A stretch of DNA of 64,000 bases from Lasiosphaeria ovina (GCA_033439765.1 JAULSN010000002.1:6448001-6512000); one strand, 5' to 3'; positions 12,281 to 22,634 are shown, counted from the first letter of the stretch. Notes: generated by a model from the letters alone, not told the origin. Translations and numbers: made by a program.

Positions 12281-12891
12281 ATGCTGTCGCTCCGCATCCT
12301 CCCCAAAGCTCGGCCACTCTTCCGCGCGCAGCTGTGCCGGGCGTTCCACCAGTCGGCCCGGGCTTAAGCGGGCGGCGGCGGTGGGCACCATCTCGGAGGC
12401 CATCTTGCGCGACCGCCACGAGCTCGAGGAGCACTACAACCAGGTGGTCAACTCGTCCAACTACGATCACCAGCAGCGCGCTTCGGCAACCAGTTCACGT
12501 GGGAGCTGGCGCGCCACTCGGTCGGCGAGGAGCTAGTCGTGTACCCAGCCATAGAGCAGCACCTGGGCGACGCTGGGCAAGGCCGACCGGCGCGCGCACC
12601 ACGAGGTCAAGGAGCTGCTCAAGGAGTTCCAGGGCATGGAGCCCGCCGACGTCAACTACGTGCCCAGGCTTAAGCAGCTGTGGGCCAAGCTGGGCGATCA
12701 CATCAAGCACGAGGAGGAGAGCGACCTGCCGCGGCTCCGAGGCCATGGCCGAGAGCTTCGGCCGCACCAAGGCCTTTGTGCCCACCCGCAGCCACCCCAG
12801 CGGCGGCGAGCACCCGCCCTTTGAGACCGTCATGGGCCTGATGACCGCCCCAATTGACCGCATCGCCGACATGTTTCGCAAGTTTCCCTGA
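12281..12891 (+). pseudogene. Hemerythrin HHE-domain gene, broken by frameshifts
   Basis: The start MLSLRILPKARPLFRAQL resembles a mitochondrial targeting peptide. The body matches the hemerythrin HHE cation-binding family (PF01814) in successive frames: ISEAILRDRHELEEHYNQVV, then FTWELARHSVGEELVVYPAI, then HHEVKELLKEFQGM, then IKHEEESDLPRL. The metal-ligand histidines and glutamates are all recognisable. The frame changes at least four times, near 12365, 12483, 12572 and 12737, each consistent with a one- or two-base indel, so no continuous protein can be made. The rest of the sequence is well preserved, so the breaks are either recent or sequencing errors. In family members the protein is a non-heme di-iron binding protein of about 200-250 residues. 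Confidence 0.75.
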
Positions 12892-13343
12892 TGGCTGCAG
12901 AGTCAGAGTAGAAACCGGGAAAGGATAAATGGATGAGAGATAATGAAACAAAAAAGTTGTGACTGACCTGGTCGCCGTGCACAACAAAAGGGGAGGACCC
13001 TGCGCTTGTGGACATTGCCAATTTCCCCTGCGGCTGAAGGTGCCCCAAAGGGTTCTAGGCTCGCAATTGTGCATGCCAAGCGTCGCGACATGGGGCATCG
13101 TGTGGTGCCAGGAATGCACGTCCTCGCCCTACGCGGCATGGCGTCGGCGCTAGGCACGCGAGAATCCGGTAGGCTGGTTGGGGATCAGAGCCAGGGAGGG
13201 CCGCTGCGCTGCTGTTCCTGTCGAAACAAAACCAGAACTGGTTCCCGACTGGAACGGTTCCAGCCAGGCCTTGGCTTCTTCTCCTCAAGATTTCTGGAGC
13301 AGCGAACGCCTCCCCCCCCACAGTCATTACAGACACATAAATC
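12892..13343. other. Intergenic spacer
   Basis: Short spacer between the hemerythrin relic and the secreted Thr-rich gene. No feature is recognised. Confidence 0.5.
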
Positions 13344-14347
13344 ATGAAGTATTCGGCTTCTTCTCTCGGGCTGCTGCTCGGCCTCGGCCTCGGCCCCGCG
13401 CTCGTCGTCTCGAAACACTGCCCGTGCATCCGGAACTCGGCGCTGTCGGTGCTGACGGCCGACAAGGCGACGGCCTTTTGCTCGTCCTTCCTCGGCTTCG
13501 ACGTCGAGCCCGTCACCGTCACCACGACGCCCATCACCACCGTCGCCACCACGCTCGTCACCTCCCTCACTGCCACCGCCACCGACCCCCAGACGGCCGA
13601 TGCCACCCAGTTGACGACGTCCACATCGACGTCCATAGTGTCGTCGACGAGCTACAAGCGCAGCGGCGGCCCCGGCCCCACTGTCATCAACAAGCGCACC
13701 ATCACATTCGTCAGCGAGCCCACGACCCCCTCAGGCAAGTTTCTCCCCTCGTGTCACCCCACAGCCGCGCCGACTAACCCGCCGCCACCACCACCACAGG
13801 GCTCGAGCCGTACGACTCGTCCGTCATCAGCACGGCGTGCAGCTGCTACGTGACCAGCCCCGCCGAGGCGCCGACCGTGACCGTGACTTCTGCCGCGACC
13901 GAGTTCACGACGGCGACAAGCTCGTTCACCGCGCTGACCATCACCGAGTCGCCGACCGTCGCGACCGACACAGTCACCGTCACCGTAGGCGCCAAGGCGA
14001 CCTCCACCGTCGTCGTGTCGGGGCCGCCGAACCTCATCTTCAACCTGGTAGCCACATACACGACGCACTGCGTGCCGTACAACTACCAGACGCTCGACTT
14101 TGGCCTGACCGAGGCCACACCCAGCTTCGAGGGCGCCTTCCAGTACTGCGCCGCCATTTGCCAGAGCTACGCCGGCTGCACGCAGATCTATGTCGCCTGG
14201 GACGGGTCCACGTCCTTCGACTGCATGACGGGCACCACGGGGTCCTTCGGCTGGGACAGCTCCGAGTTCCAATGCAACTACCCCCCCATTCACCAGAACG
14301 GCTACTGGTTCAACGTCGGCACCACCGTCGCGCCGAGCGCGCCGTGA
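13344..14347 (+). CDS. Secreted Ser/Thr-rich protein, apple/PAN-like C-terminus
   Basis: Two exons, 13344..13734 and 13800..14347, give 312 residues. The intron has a GC donor (TCAG|GCAAGT) and a CACAG acceptor; using it restores a single frame. An N-terminal signal peptide (MKYSASSLGLLLGLGLGPAL) is followed by a Cys pair, CPC, and a long Thr/Ser/Val-rich stretch (about 55-215) that would be heavily O-glycosylated. The C-terminal part (about 220-310) has spaced cysteines in CVPYNYQTLDF, FQYCAAICQSYAGCTQIYV, FDC and FQCNY, recalling fungal apple/PAN-like modules; I cannot be sure of the family. It is probably a wall or extracellular adhesion-type protein. There is no obvious GPI signal. Confidence 0.8.
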
Positions 14348-14690
14348 GAGCGGAGCGTCCGCTCGTTTGTAGCGCTCACTATGTAATTAATACCTAATTT
14401 GACAACAAGATCACTTGGTTCTCCGTGCATGTCCGCAAGCAACGTCTTGACTGTAATCATTGTTACCCACTGTGAATCTAATGAGGCTCCATTCCATGTT
14501 GCAACAGCGACAGGCATTCCAACCAAGGGAAACAAAAACATGTGCTGCGTGCCCGAGATCACCGCCAGGGGGCATCCAAATCCTACGTTGCCATTTCGCC
14601 AAGGTAAAATCCTTTGCCAATTGACGGGCCCACTCGGGATGTCACCAAATCTGGGACGACATGGATGCAATGCCGTAAGAAGAAGCGATG

Positions 14691-14750
14691 CTCTGCCTCC
14701 GGCGGCCCTCCGGGGGCGCCTGCAGCGGGCTGCTCGCTGCGCTCGAAAAG
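14691..14750 (-). repeat. Short GC-rich dispersed repeat, copy B
   Basis: Read on the minus strand, this has TTTTCGAGCGCAGCGAGCAG, a variable GC-rich middle and GGGCCGCCGGAGGCAGAG, matching copy A at 1554-1600. It lies between the Thr-rich gene and tRNA-Ala. Confidence 0.5.
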
Positions 14751-14937
14751 AGTAGGCATGATTGTTGACAAAGTTGGTGAGAGATGAAAAGAGGTATTGG
14801 TTAGATAAAACGATGAAAAGGAAATGAAGAAAAACAAGAAGGTAAAGAAAAAAACAGGGAAAGAAGGGGAGAAAGAAAAAAAAAAAAAGTAACACAGCCC
14901 GAAGCCGCGCCCGCGCTTTTTGAACAAGTATTCTTTT

Positions 14938-15068
14938 TGGACGGGCTGGGAATCGAACCCAGGACCTTTCGCAGGAAAGACAGCAATTGCCAGGGTACAT
15001 TGATGTGCCTGGGATGGCCGCCTCTTTTTGATGCTAAGCAAACGCTCTACCAACTGAGCCACACGCCC
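14938..15068 (-). tRNA. tRNA-Ala (anticodon AGC) with a long intron
   Basis: On the minus strand a cloverleaf starts GGGCGTG at 15068 and ends CCCGTCC plus discriminator A at 14938. The D-arm is GCTCAGTTGGTAGAGC. The anticodon stem TTTGC/GCGAA encloses TTAGCA, giving AGC, and the T-arm is CTGGGTTCGATTCCCAG. About 58 bases after anticodon position 37 must be an intron at the canonical site. The acceptor stem has G3:U70, the alanine identity element, which supports the assignment. Position 6:67 is a T-C mismatch, which is unusual for an active gene. A T-rich run follows the 3' end on the minus strand. Confidence 0.85.
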
Positions 15069-17530
15069 TTTTGTGTTTGTTTCTGTTTGATGGAGTGATG
15101 GGGCAGTAATCGTAATCTCTGCTTTGGGTGGGGTGGTGACGGAGAAGATGTTTTTGCTGGTGGATGAGGGATGGAGTCGCGCTGGTAGGGATGTGCTTGC
15201 TTGCTTGCTTGTGTGTTTGGTTGCGGGTTCATGCACGTTGTGGAGTTGGCGACAACGAACAGGATGGGATGTTTCTGTGCCGGAATGAACAGAGGCGGTA
15301 ATTAATTACAATGTTGAGATGGGCCTTGAGCGGCAGGTTTATTATACACCAAACCAAACCCCCCCCCCCCCCCCCCTTCCCCTAATGCTAGGTATGGCCA
15401 CTGGTAGGGATAGACGAGCTAATTACAGGTAGTGGGGTTTGGGAGAGGAGATCTTCTGTCTGTACCCTCAAACATTACCAATTCGATGTGTAGCCACCTA
15501 ATTATCCGTCGGTATCGTAATTAGGTACCTATCTCAGCAGTGTGAGGGAGTTTTCTGCTCCCTCTGCAGCAACAATGGTGCCAAAGGCATCACCAACCAC
15601 TTAACAATGTAAGGTACTCTTCAGGTGTAATTATGTATTTACCAACCACTTCCTGCAAATCACGATATAGCCGGTGTAATAAAGAACTAGGCACCAGCAA
15701 GACAAAGGGCACGCGCATTCTTATTCCCGTTCTTACTTCTCCCATCCACCCTTATTCATATGCACTCAGCAACGGGTTGCAGATACCTAAGGTAAGCTGA
15801 ATTTTGGTATCTGGCTCTATTATCTTGTCGTACTCGAGGAGCTCCATCACATCGAGATCTCTGGGGTAGTCGATGGTCCCAAGACTCAGATAGGGGACAC
15901 GGGAATAAGCCCTAGGGTAAGATAATAAAATTATATTCGCCGATTTACTGTAGGAGTCACGCCTGATTTGACTCCCCTCTCTTTCCCCGAGTCCTAGCCA
16001 TCATGAAATCTGGGCATGTCGCAATCTTCGTTACAAATTCCATTATTCGCGCCAAGTTCTCTTCTGGCCGCGACTGCAAAGCTCAACTGGACTCCAGGGC
16101 TAAGAATTGGGGTAAGCTTTGGGAGAAGGGCAGCTGTGTTTTGGTTCTTGTCGTCGTTGCCATGCTCTCAATAGGAGAACCTCGGCTGGTATTAAAGCGA
16201 CAGCCAATGGAACCAAACACCTGGAGAGGTCGTGTGGGTGACTTGCTCACGCCATGACGCAGTCGTCGGTCTTTTACGTAACATCTACATCGTCATTGGA
16301 CAGCAATATATTTGAGGCTCAACCGAGGCCTGGGAAACGGATCCCAAAGGGCGGGGAAGCATGCAGCTCCTTGTGGTCTTTGACGGGTTTGTCAGTAGCA
16401 TGCACCCAGCAATATGGAAACAATAGGCCCGAGTGGACTTCTCGACGGCTTCCAGAGAACGGGCCGCAATATACGCTCCCCCGCCGGGACGAGACTCTCC
16501 AGCCACTATCATATCGGGCGTGTTGCGTAAGCTCGCTATATCATCATGTGCCCGCGAGCTGTGCGCGCCAGACCTGGAAAGAACGCCGCCGGCGCCGGCT
16601 GACACGTCGTGTCGTTTTGCGGGGTAAATGCAAGCCCGGCATTAGGCGTTGCATTCTGCCGTTGACACCTGCACGGCGCACATGAACCCCTTTATTATCC
16701 GCTGCTGCCCATCTGCAGGTTGATGCGCCGTGGCAGGGCTCCACACTTCCAGGATTCAACGTCTTGGCTTCTTGGTCCGGGGATAGTTGTTGGCCTGCCT
16801 GCCGTTGGCCTGTCGAAGCAGATCGTGGGAGAGTAAAGCGGGAGCACATGGGGTGGATGAGACGGGCTTCTCTTGGGACCGCGTACTCAAACACGGGACG
16901 GCTAGGATCTTCACCTATTTTTAGCCCCCAGACACGACGATCAAAACACTAACCACGCAAGCATGATATTCACACAGAACTGCGTGTGGTGTCGTCACGA
17001 CGTTAAGCTCTATAGGATCTGCCTGTGTCAAGCTCGCATCGAACCCGAGAGTTAGTCCACCAACAGACTCGCGAGCTTTTGGGTCGTACAGTATGGTGCC
17101 ATAAGGCGATCGTGTGGTAAATATGTCGCGTAATATTGCCAGCCGATGCCGTGGCACGTCCGTTAACGCGCCGGCACCTAACCCTGGCTGCGTCCCAACA
17201 TAAAATTAACGTCCTGGGTCCGCCGCCCGGAGTGCCCATGACTCTGGAGGACGCAGTTTGGTGCGGGCAAGCAGCCCATCACACGTGGTATCCGCAGATT
17301 ATAAACAGGTAGAGCCAGTCCCAGACCCGGGCGGAGCTCCCGCTTCTCACCCCGAGCAGAGCTATTCTTTCTTCCATATTGCCCACTACTAAACGGCCAA
17401 CCACGACCGCTCCCCCACAATCCGTCTGCGTCGTCTTGATTAAGTGTGCTGGAACCAGAACGGAGCCAACTCCCACAACCCGGCCACGCGAGAGCGGCGC
17501 CCCCAGCCGCAGATCTGGAGATCAGCCCGT
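15069..17530. other. Intergenic region with homopolymer tract
   Basis: No supported gene in about 2.4 kb. There is an 18-base poly-C run at 15359-15376. Open frames such as 16003-16257 and 16254-16685 show no motif or splice pattern. Confidence 0.5.
15359..15376 (+). repeat. Poly-C tract, 18 bases
   Basis: An uninterrupted run of C follows AAACCAAA. It is in spacer and its exact length is prone to sequencing error. Confidence 0.8.
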
Positions 17531-17540
17531 GTATATAAGG
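17531..17540 (+). promoter_or_regulatory. TATA box of the Gly/Lys-repeat gene
   Basis: GTATATAAGG lies 200 bases before the ATG at 17732 and about 110 bases before an (AC)n tract. It is a close match to the TATA consensus, in the expected strand. Confidence 0.55.
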
Positions 17541-17638
17541 CCGCGTCGAACTGCCTCACCGGACTCTCAGCTCGGCACCAGCTCTTCACCGTCTCATCCT
17601 ACACACTGGGCAAACAAAAACAAAACAAAACACAACAA

Positions 17639-17640
<2 letters not shown>

Positions 17641-17709
<69 letters not shown>
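17641..17709 (+). repeat. (AC)n microsatellite in a 5' leader
   Basis: About 34 uninterrupted AC units lie between the TATA element at 17531 and the ATG at 17732, so the tract would be transcribed as part of the leader. Such tracts change length easily and may affect expression. Confidence 0.9.
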
Positions 17710-17710
<1 letters not shown>

Positions 17711-17731
17711 CAGAAAAACAAAGCCGTCAAT

Positions 17732-18121
17732 ATGCTTCCCAAGATCTTCTTCGCGGCCCTCTTCGCCGTCCCCTTCGCCGCAGCCCTCGCGGTCCCAGGC
17801 GACGCGTCCAACCTTGTCGTGCGCGCCGATCCCGAGGTGTCGGCGCCCGCGCCAGCTGGAACCGATGCTGGCGCGGAGCCGCTGAAGGGCAAGGGCAAGG
17901 GCAAGGGCGGTGAACACCGCGGCGAGGGAAAAGGCAAGGGCGGCGAGCATCGTGGTAAAGGAAAGGGTGGTGAGCATCGTGGCAAAGGAAAGGGTGGCGG
18001 GCATCGGGGTAAGGGAAAAGGTGGTGAAGGCAAGGGGAAGGGAAAGGGAAAGGGTGGTGAGGGTAAGGGAAAGGGAAAGGGCAAGGGCGAGGGCCATGGC
18101 GAGGATGAGGATGAGGAGTAG
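17732..18121 (+). CDS. Small secreted Gly/Lys-repeat protein
   Basis: Single exon, 129 residues. The ATG at 17732 begins a strong signal peptide (MLPKIFFAALFAVPFAAALA), so an upstream in-frame ATG at 17444 is rejected. After a short spacer the mature part consists almost only of GKGKGG and GGEHRGKGK-like repeats (about residues 53-120) and ends in an acidic DEDEE tail. There are no cysteines, no globular domain and no KR or RR Kex2 sites between repeats, so it does not look like a repeat peptide precursor. Extreme positive charge followed by an acidic tail suggests binding to nucleic acid, wall polymer or metal, but the function is unknown. Its leader carries a TATA box and a long (AC)n tract. 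Confidence 0.72.
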   Translation: MLPKIFFAALFAVPFAAALAVPGDASNLVVRADPEVSAPAPAGTDAGAEPLKGKGKGKGGEHRGEGKGKGGEHRGKGKGGEHRGKGKGGGHRGKGKGGEGKGKGKGKGGEGKGKGKGKGEGHGEDEDEE

Positions 18122-18919
18122 ATGATCTAGCTTGGCGTTGTGGGAATGATGTTTGATGTTTTGACGGGAAAAAAAACCCCCAATTATAAAGAGGCACAAA
18201 AAAAAACAGGTGAGGTTGAGATAACTAGGGGCTTTTTGTTATTGTATTTTCTCTAGGGACACCGGTTTGGGGTTTAATATCAAATTAGTAAATATGCTAC
18301 TTGGAATAGGTGCTTCGCACTCCGCTGATCCCATTTCCACTGCCAGCAGCTGATGGAGATGACGTATTCACGCATGCTTGGTGAAAGTTGGCTAGACAAA
18401 GGTTTTGGTGCCTCTTGCTTATGTTTGCGTGTTGGCTACAATTCATCGGAGTTTCAGGTTGCACAGCACGTCTGGATGCTGGGTCGGAGGAGGGCACTCG
18501 GTCTGGATCGACCCTTCCATTCACGAGTGCAGAGAAGGAATGAAACACGCCATGCTCTTCGTGGACAGTGAGCGGAAAAGGCTTCCCCACACGTATAATG
18601 AGGTTTTCAACGGTGACCAACAGAGGTCTCGTGGACGCCCTGTCGCGGCTGCCTTGACGTCGAAAGCACGCAGGGAAGCCGGCAATAAACCCCGTATCTC
18701 AAAGCTCGTAGTAGATTTTGATGCTGTCAAGACGGCGGTTGCGGATAAGAGTAAGGACGAGTTCTAGACGGAAGGAATATACGAAGTATTGTAAGCCTAC
18801 TACAAACGTCGCTTGTGAGAGATTCGTCGATAATATATAGCAACAGGCGATCGACCATGTTTTACCCTCTGGATAAATTCATCCTCTTAGATTGTTTTCG
18901 GCGCAAGGCTTATCGTTAT
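18122..18919. other. Spacer between repeat protein and decayed gene
   Basis: Contains open frames (for example 18405-18767) without motif or plausible splice structure. No supported gene. Confidence 0.45.
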
Positions 18920-19990
18920 GAGCATTGAGAAGCTGGAGGATGTAACGGGCGAGCCTCGCGGAGTTACCGAGAAGCGAGAAGCGCTGAAGAAAACGATTCA
19001 GGACTTGACAGAGGCTGTAGAAGTTCTTCAATGAATGTGGAGGAATTTCTCTTGCTTTACAATCAGTTCGACTCACAGAAGGGGGTGCACATCGGGTACA
19101 GGCATTCTATTACTTGAGGCAACCAAGGCTACAGCAGAGGCCTTGGACGAGATCGCTCGCCAGGATTGCCAGAGACTGCAAACGGCGGACAAGAAAGATA
19201 CTGAGTCCGGGGAGACTACGCTACCCAATAGTCTGATAGCAGACACTAGTTCTAATGATCAATGTGATTTTACTGGTATGTTTCCGGTATTGGAAATATT
19301 TCCAGGACTCACACGAAGCTTTACAGGGTTACCGGCCGGGAAGCACTTCGCACAGGAGAAGCTACCCTCGCTCTACCTTCATATCTGCCATACTAGAGCC
19401 AGCACTTGATCCTCAGCACGGCCCAGCGAGTCCTCGAAGAATGCTGCTTCGAATTTGCCATGTCCACTATACCCTCGTTGCTTTGTGAGAGGGAATGGGA
19501 TTGCCCCGCCGCAGTGGAGCTAACCCAGTGGATAAGGATTCTTCGCACAGAGGAAGGCAAGCTGTCGCTCCGAGGAAACGAAAGCAATGCTCGCTACTGT
19601 ATCGAGTCTACGGCACACCGCTGTCGACAGGGTCCCGACTACGGCCAGGGGGGTTAGCAGGCTCCTCAAGTCCGCAGTTGAGTTCGTACAGATCCTCTAG
19701 GACGACTGGCGCGCCGCACAGCTAGACGAGCTCCGAAGCGAAGTTGAGAGCCAGATCGAGGCCATGGAAATGAACAACAACTTTCTCGAAGATACAGTGT
19801 CCCGCGAAATCCAAAACATCCAAAAAAAAGAGAAGAGCTAGATATGATAGAGGCAGAGCTGATCCAGAGAATGATAAAGGACGACCTTGATAACAAGGCG
19901 TTGGTCGGGCAGCTGCTGAGAGACTCCGTTTATCGAATCTTCAGAAAGGGAAAGGCAAGAGACGAGGACCAGGACGATCAGGACGACTAG
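18920..19990 (+). pseudogene. Decayed gene of an unnamed fungal family
   Basis: Coding character is clear but broken. One segment reads ILSTAQRVLEECCFEFAMST, IPSLLCEREWDCPAAVELTQ and WIRILRTEEGKLSLRG; after a frame change comes RHTAVDRVPTTARGVSRLLK and then a coiled-coil part with DELRSEVESQIEAMEMNNNF and an acidic DEDQDDQDD end. An upstream helical segment (KLEDVTGEPRGVTEKREALK) may be part of the same gene. In-frame TAG and TAA codons occur near 19389, 19699 and 19839. The combination of a Cys-rich helical part and a C-terminal coiled coil resembles an uncharacterised family common in Sordariomycetes; I cannot name it. No function is proposed. Confidence 0.55.
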
Positions 19991-20939
19991 GATGACTAGG
20001 AGGATCAGGAGGACCAGGAGGATCTAGAGTCAGAAAAGGAGGAATGCAGTGGAGAGGAAAATGGGCGAAAGGAGTAGAACTAGACAGAGGTAGAAGAACG
20101 ACACTGCTAACCTATATCGACAATTTTTAGTCATAATGGAATATTGTTACTTGAAAGAAGGGAGAGAACTTCTTCGAAAAAAATGAATTGTCCTTGACTG
20201 CCCTTCTGCAGAGGCTATCTCTTCCTAACTATATAATTACACAATAGCTTCGGACAGATATGTCGCTTGACGCCGGCCATATCCGGCGGCTCTTTCGGCT
20301 GCCGTGTTCACCCCTCCGAAAACCCCGCACTTAGCATCACCTTCCCTGAGCTGTGAATTTATCTTCACGACAGTTGGAAACAGCCGCCCTTTGGCAAGCC
20401 GAAAAACCCCTCGAAGATGACAAGCTGCGGACCGTGCAGTCGGCACTTTCCAACTGCATCAGCACTTGAGCAGCATCGCCATAAGGCAACGTCTGTAAAG
20501 GAACAGAGATCCGGCCGACACTAGCCCCCCCCACCTCGCCCGGCACACTGATTCGGACCATATCGTCGCGATCCGTCGAGTCTTTGTGTTGGGCCCTGTG
20601 GGGCCACCCACAAGTGCCAACAACCGGGGCCAGTAAGGCCCCCCTTCCAGACTCCCCGCGTGTAAAATAGTTAGATTCTTTTCCTTTTTTCTCTCTTTAT
20701 CTTAGTATTCTATTGTCAAGATATGAAGCGAGCACTACATTGTCCGACTGCAACGCTATATGTGAAGATCCGCGGCGGGATTGCGCCAAAACCACTTCAC
20801 ACTCCCCTAAACTGTGAACCTGTCGAACCACTATTGATCTTGCTGCTTTATCAAACTCCATAATTGTGGCGCCAAGTCCTGTTTGCAACAACACTTCCTT
20901 CTCCTAGAAGATAATCCGACTCTCCTTTATGTACTGGCT
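19991..20939. other. Spacer downstream of the decayed gene
   Basis: Begins with imprecise GA-rich repeats (GGACGACTAGGATGAC-like) at the end of the relic. The rest has no supported gene. Confidence 0.5.
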
Positions 20940-21455
20940 CTAAAAACCTAAAGAAGCCCACAGAGCAAGCCCACCGACGACCCATGGGAACATCATCCTG
21001 AAGCTCATCTGCGCATTGAAGTCCTTCAAGAGTTCCAGCGTTTTATGCGGGCCGTTCTCTAAGGGCTCTATCTCGCTAGGAGTTGGATTGGAAATGGCTA
21101 GTAACTGATTTGATGGCGCCAGCATCACCTTTCTCACCCACAACCAGCCAATAGGCATAATTCCCGCCGCCGTAACCCAGATCTTCCAAGGCCAGCCAGC
21201 TCTGTTCTCCTGGTATTCGGTGTAGGCAAGGGTGCCAATGACGATGAAGGTTGTCAAGTCAACTAACGGCACCGTGGCAGACATGGACCAGTAAAAGTAC
21301 TCCCACTGCTTTGCGGCATCTTTGGGCGACTGTTGCACTGTCGGGTAGACTGCAGGTAGCAGGCGGTAGCCCGATGTCATAGTACCGCCGTTGATGAGAC
21401 TGCCGGCGATTGCTATGCCTTTGAGGACAGGGAGATAGGCATGAATGGAAGACAT
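20940..21455 (-). CDS. DUF1772 membrane protein, anthrone oxygenase-like
   Basis: Single exon, 171 residues from the ATG at 21455; the longer frame to 21695 adds a low-quality N-terminus and is rejected. Four predicted membrane segments fit the DUF1772 (PF08592) fold: LKGIAIAGSLINGG, TVPLVDLTTFIVIGTLAY, IWVTAAGIMPIGWLW and the C-terminal FPWVVGGLALWASLGF. Known fungal members are cofactor-independent anthrone oxygenases acting with anthraquinone-forming NR-PKSs, but many DUF1772 proteins have other or unknown roles. It is not next to the NR-PKS (about 21 kb away), so a role in that pathway is not established. A foldback repeat and a heme-thiolate peroxidase gene lie upstream of it. Confidence 0.75.
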   Translation of the reverse strand: MSSIHAYLPVLKGIAIAGSLINGGTMTSGYRLLPAVYPTVQQSPKDAAKQWEYFYWSMSATVPLVDLTTFIVIGTLAYTEYQENRAGWPWKIWVTAAGIMPIGWLWVRKVMLAPSNQLLAISNPTPSEIEPLENGPHKTLELLKDFNAQMSFRMMFPWVVGGLALWASLGF

Positions 21456-21752
21456 GGCGTTTGTAACGTATGGTGGAAAAGCGGCGAGATTGAATTGACC
21501 TGAACAAATTGACGGTCCCTGAAAGCGTTTTGGAGATGAGCAGAGCAGGGCACCCTTCAGTCGACAATCGAGAGCCAGAAAGGAAGCAGCGTTCGAAAGT
21601 AATGAAGAAGGGGGGGGGGGGGAGGTAGAATCCTCAGCTTTGGATGCCCTCTTGGAATCGCACAATGAGCGAAATTGCACCCCGTCATATATCAATTATC
21701 GGTGTTGAGTTGCAAGGAGCCGAGTTTTCGAGCGGCAGTCTAGTCTTCACCA

Positions 21753-22287
21753 TTTGAGGAATATCAGCTGCATGCTGCAAGCTACTGCGGACGACCTCAG
21801 GCAAAGCCAAGCGGGGATAGCGTCTCTGCTACGAAAGCCACAAAATATGAAGGTTCTAGATTCGGAAGTGAGCGCTAGTCCAGCGTTTACCGTTTGAGGA
21901 ATTTCAGCTGCATGCTGCAAGCCACAGCGGCCGACTTCAGGATCTAGAACCTTTACATTTTGTGGCTGTCATGGCGGATGCGCTATCTCCCCGCTTTGGC
22001 TTGCCTGAAGTCGTCCGCAGTGGCTTGCAGCATGCAGCTGAAATTCCCCAAAAAATGAAGGCTGAACTGCCGCTTACTTCGGGATCTAGAGCCTTTACAT
22101 TTTGTGGCTGTCATGGCGGATGCGCTATCTCCCCGCTTTGGCTTGCCCAAGTGAGCGCTAGTCCAGCCATAACCGTTTGAGGAATTTCAGCTGCATGCTG
22201 CAAGCCACTGCGGACGACTTCAGGCAAGCCGAAGCGGGGAGATAGCGCATCCGCCATGACAGCCACAAAATGCAGAAGTTCTAGGCC
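21753..22287. repeat. Nested foldback repeat
   Basis: A unit of roughly 100 bases, containing TTTGAGGAATTTCAGCTGCA, GCTGCAAGCCAC and an AAGCGGGGAGATAGCGCATC block, occurs five times, whole or partial: forward at about 21753-21868, 21892-21940 and 22172-22287, and inverted at 21941-22048 and 22081-22148. The inverted copy at 21941-22048 and the last forward copy form near-perfect arms around a loop of about 125 bases. A separate 19-base piece starting AAGTGAGCGCTAGTCC is present at 21866 and 22149. Divergence between copies is low apart from the first. No open frame is seen. Confidence 0.8.
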
Positions 22288-22634
22288 CCGGAGTATTCCG
22301 TCTTCTGAGCGAAATAGCAACTGGTTTTTGGAGGCTCTAGGCTTCGGGCCCCCTGCCAGCGTTCCGCATGTGGAACGTAGGTCGTTTCGCTGGGAGATTT
22401 TCCCTAGATAAATTCGTGTGGGCTGTTACCAGCTCATCATAATGTCTGGTACATTGCCAGAAACACTGCGTCATGAAAGTTCTTCCTGAAGATCTTAGAC
22501 AAGATATTGTAGAAGTGAACAGATGAGCAGAACACCGCATATTGTTGAGATTAATGCACTGCCAGCTAATCCAACATGACAAGTTCGATCCTCCCACGGA
22601 CAAAGGAGTGACGAAAGAGAACCTACACAGCGAG

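Noticed and set aside
12334..12891. 185-codon frame over the hemerythrin relic
   Set aside because: It is open only because of Arg/Ser-rich out-of-frame reading; hemerythrin motifs lie in other frames.
17594..18199. Minus-strand frame with a Cys-Val repeat
   Set aside because: It is the complement of the (AC)n tract and the Gly/Lys repeats; the plus strand has a signal peptide and TATA box.
21455..21695. Longer N-terminus for the DUF1772 protein
   Set aside because: The added residues include a poly-Pro run from a poly-G tract and do not resemble the family; the ATG at 21455 fits the family start.
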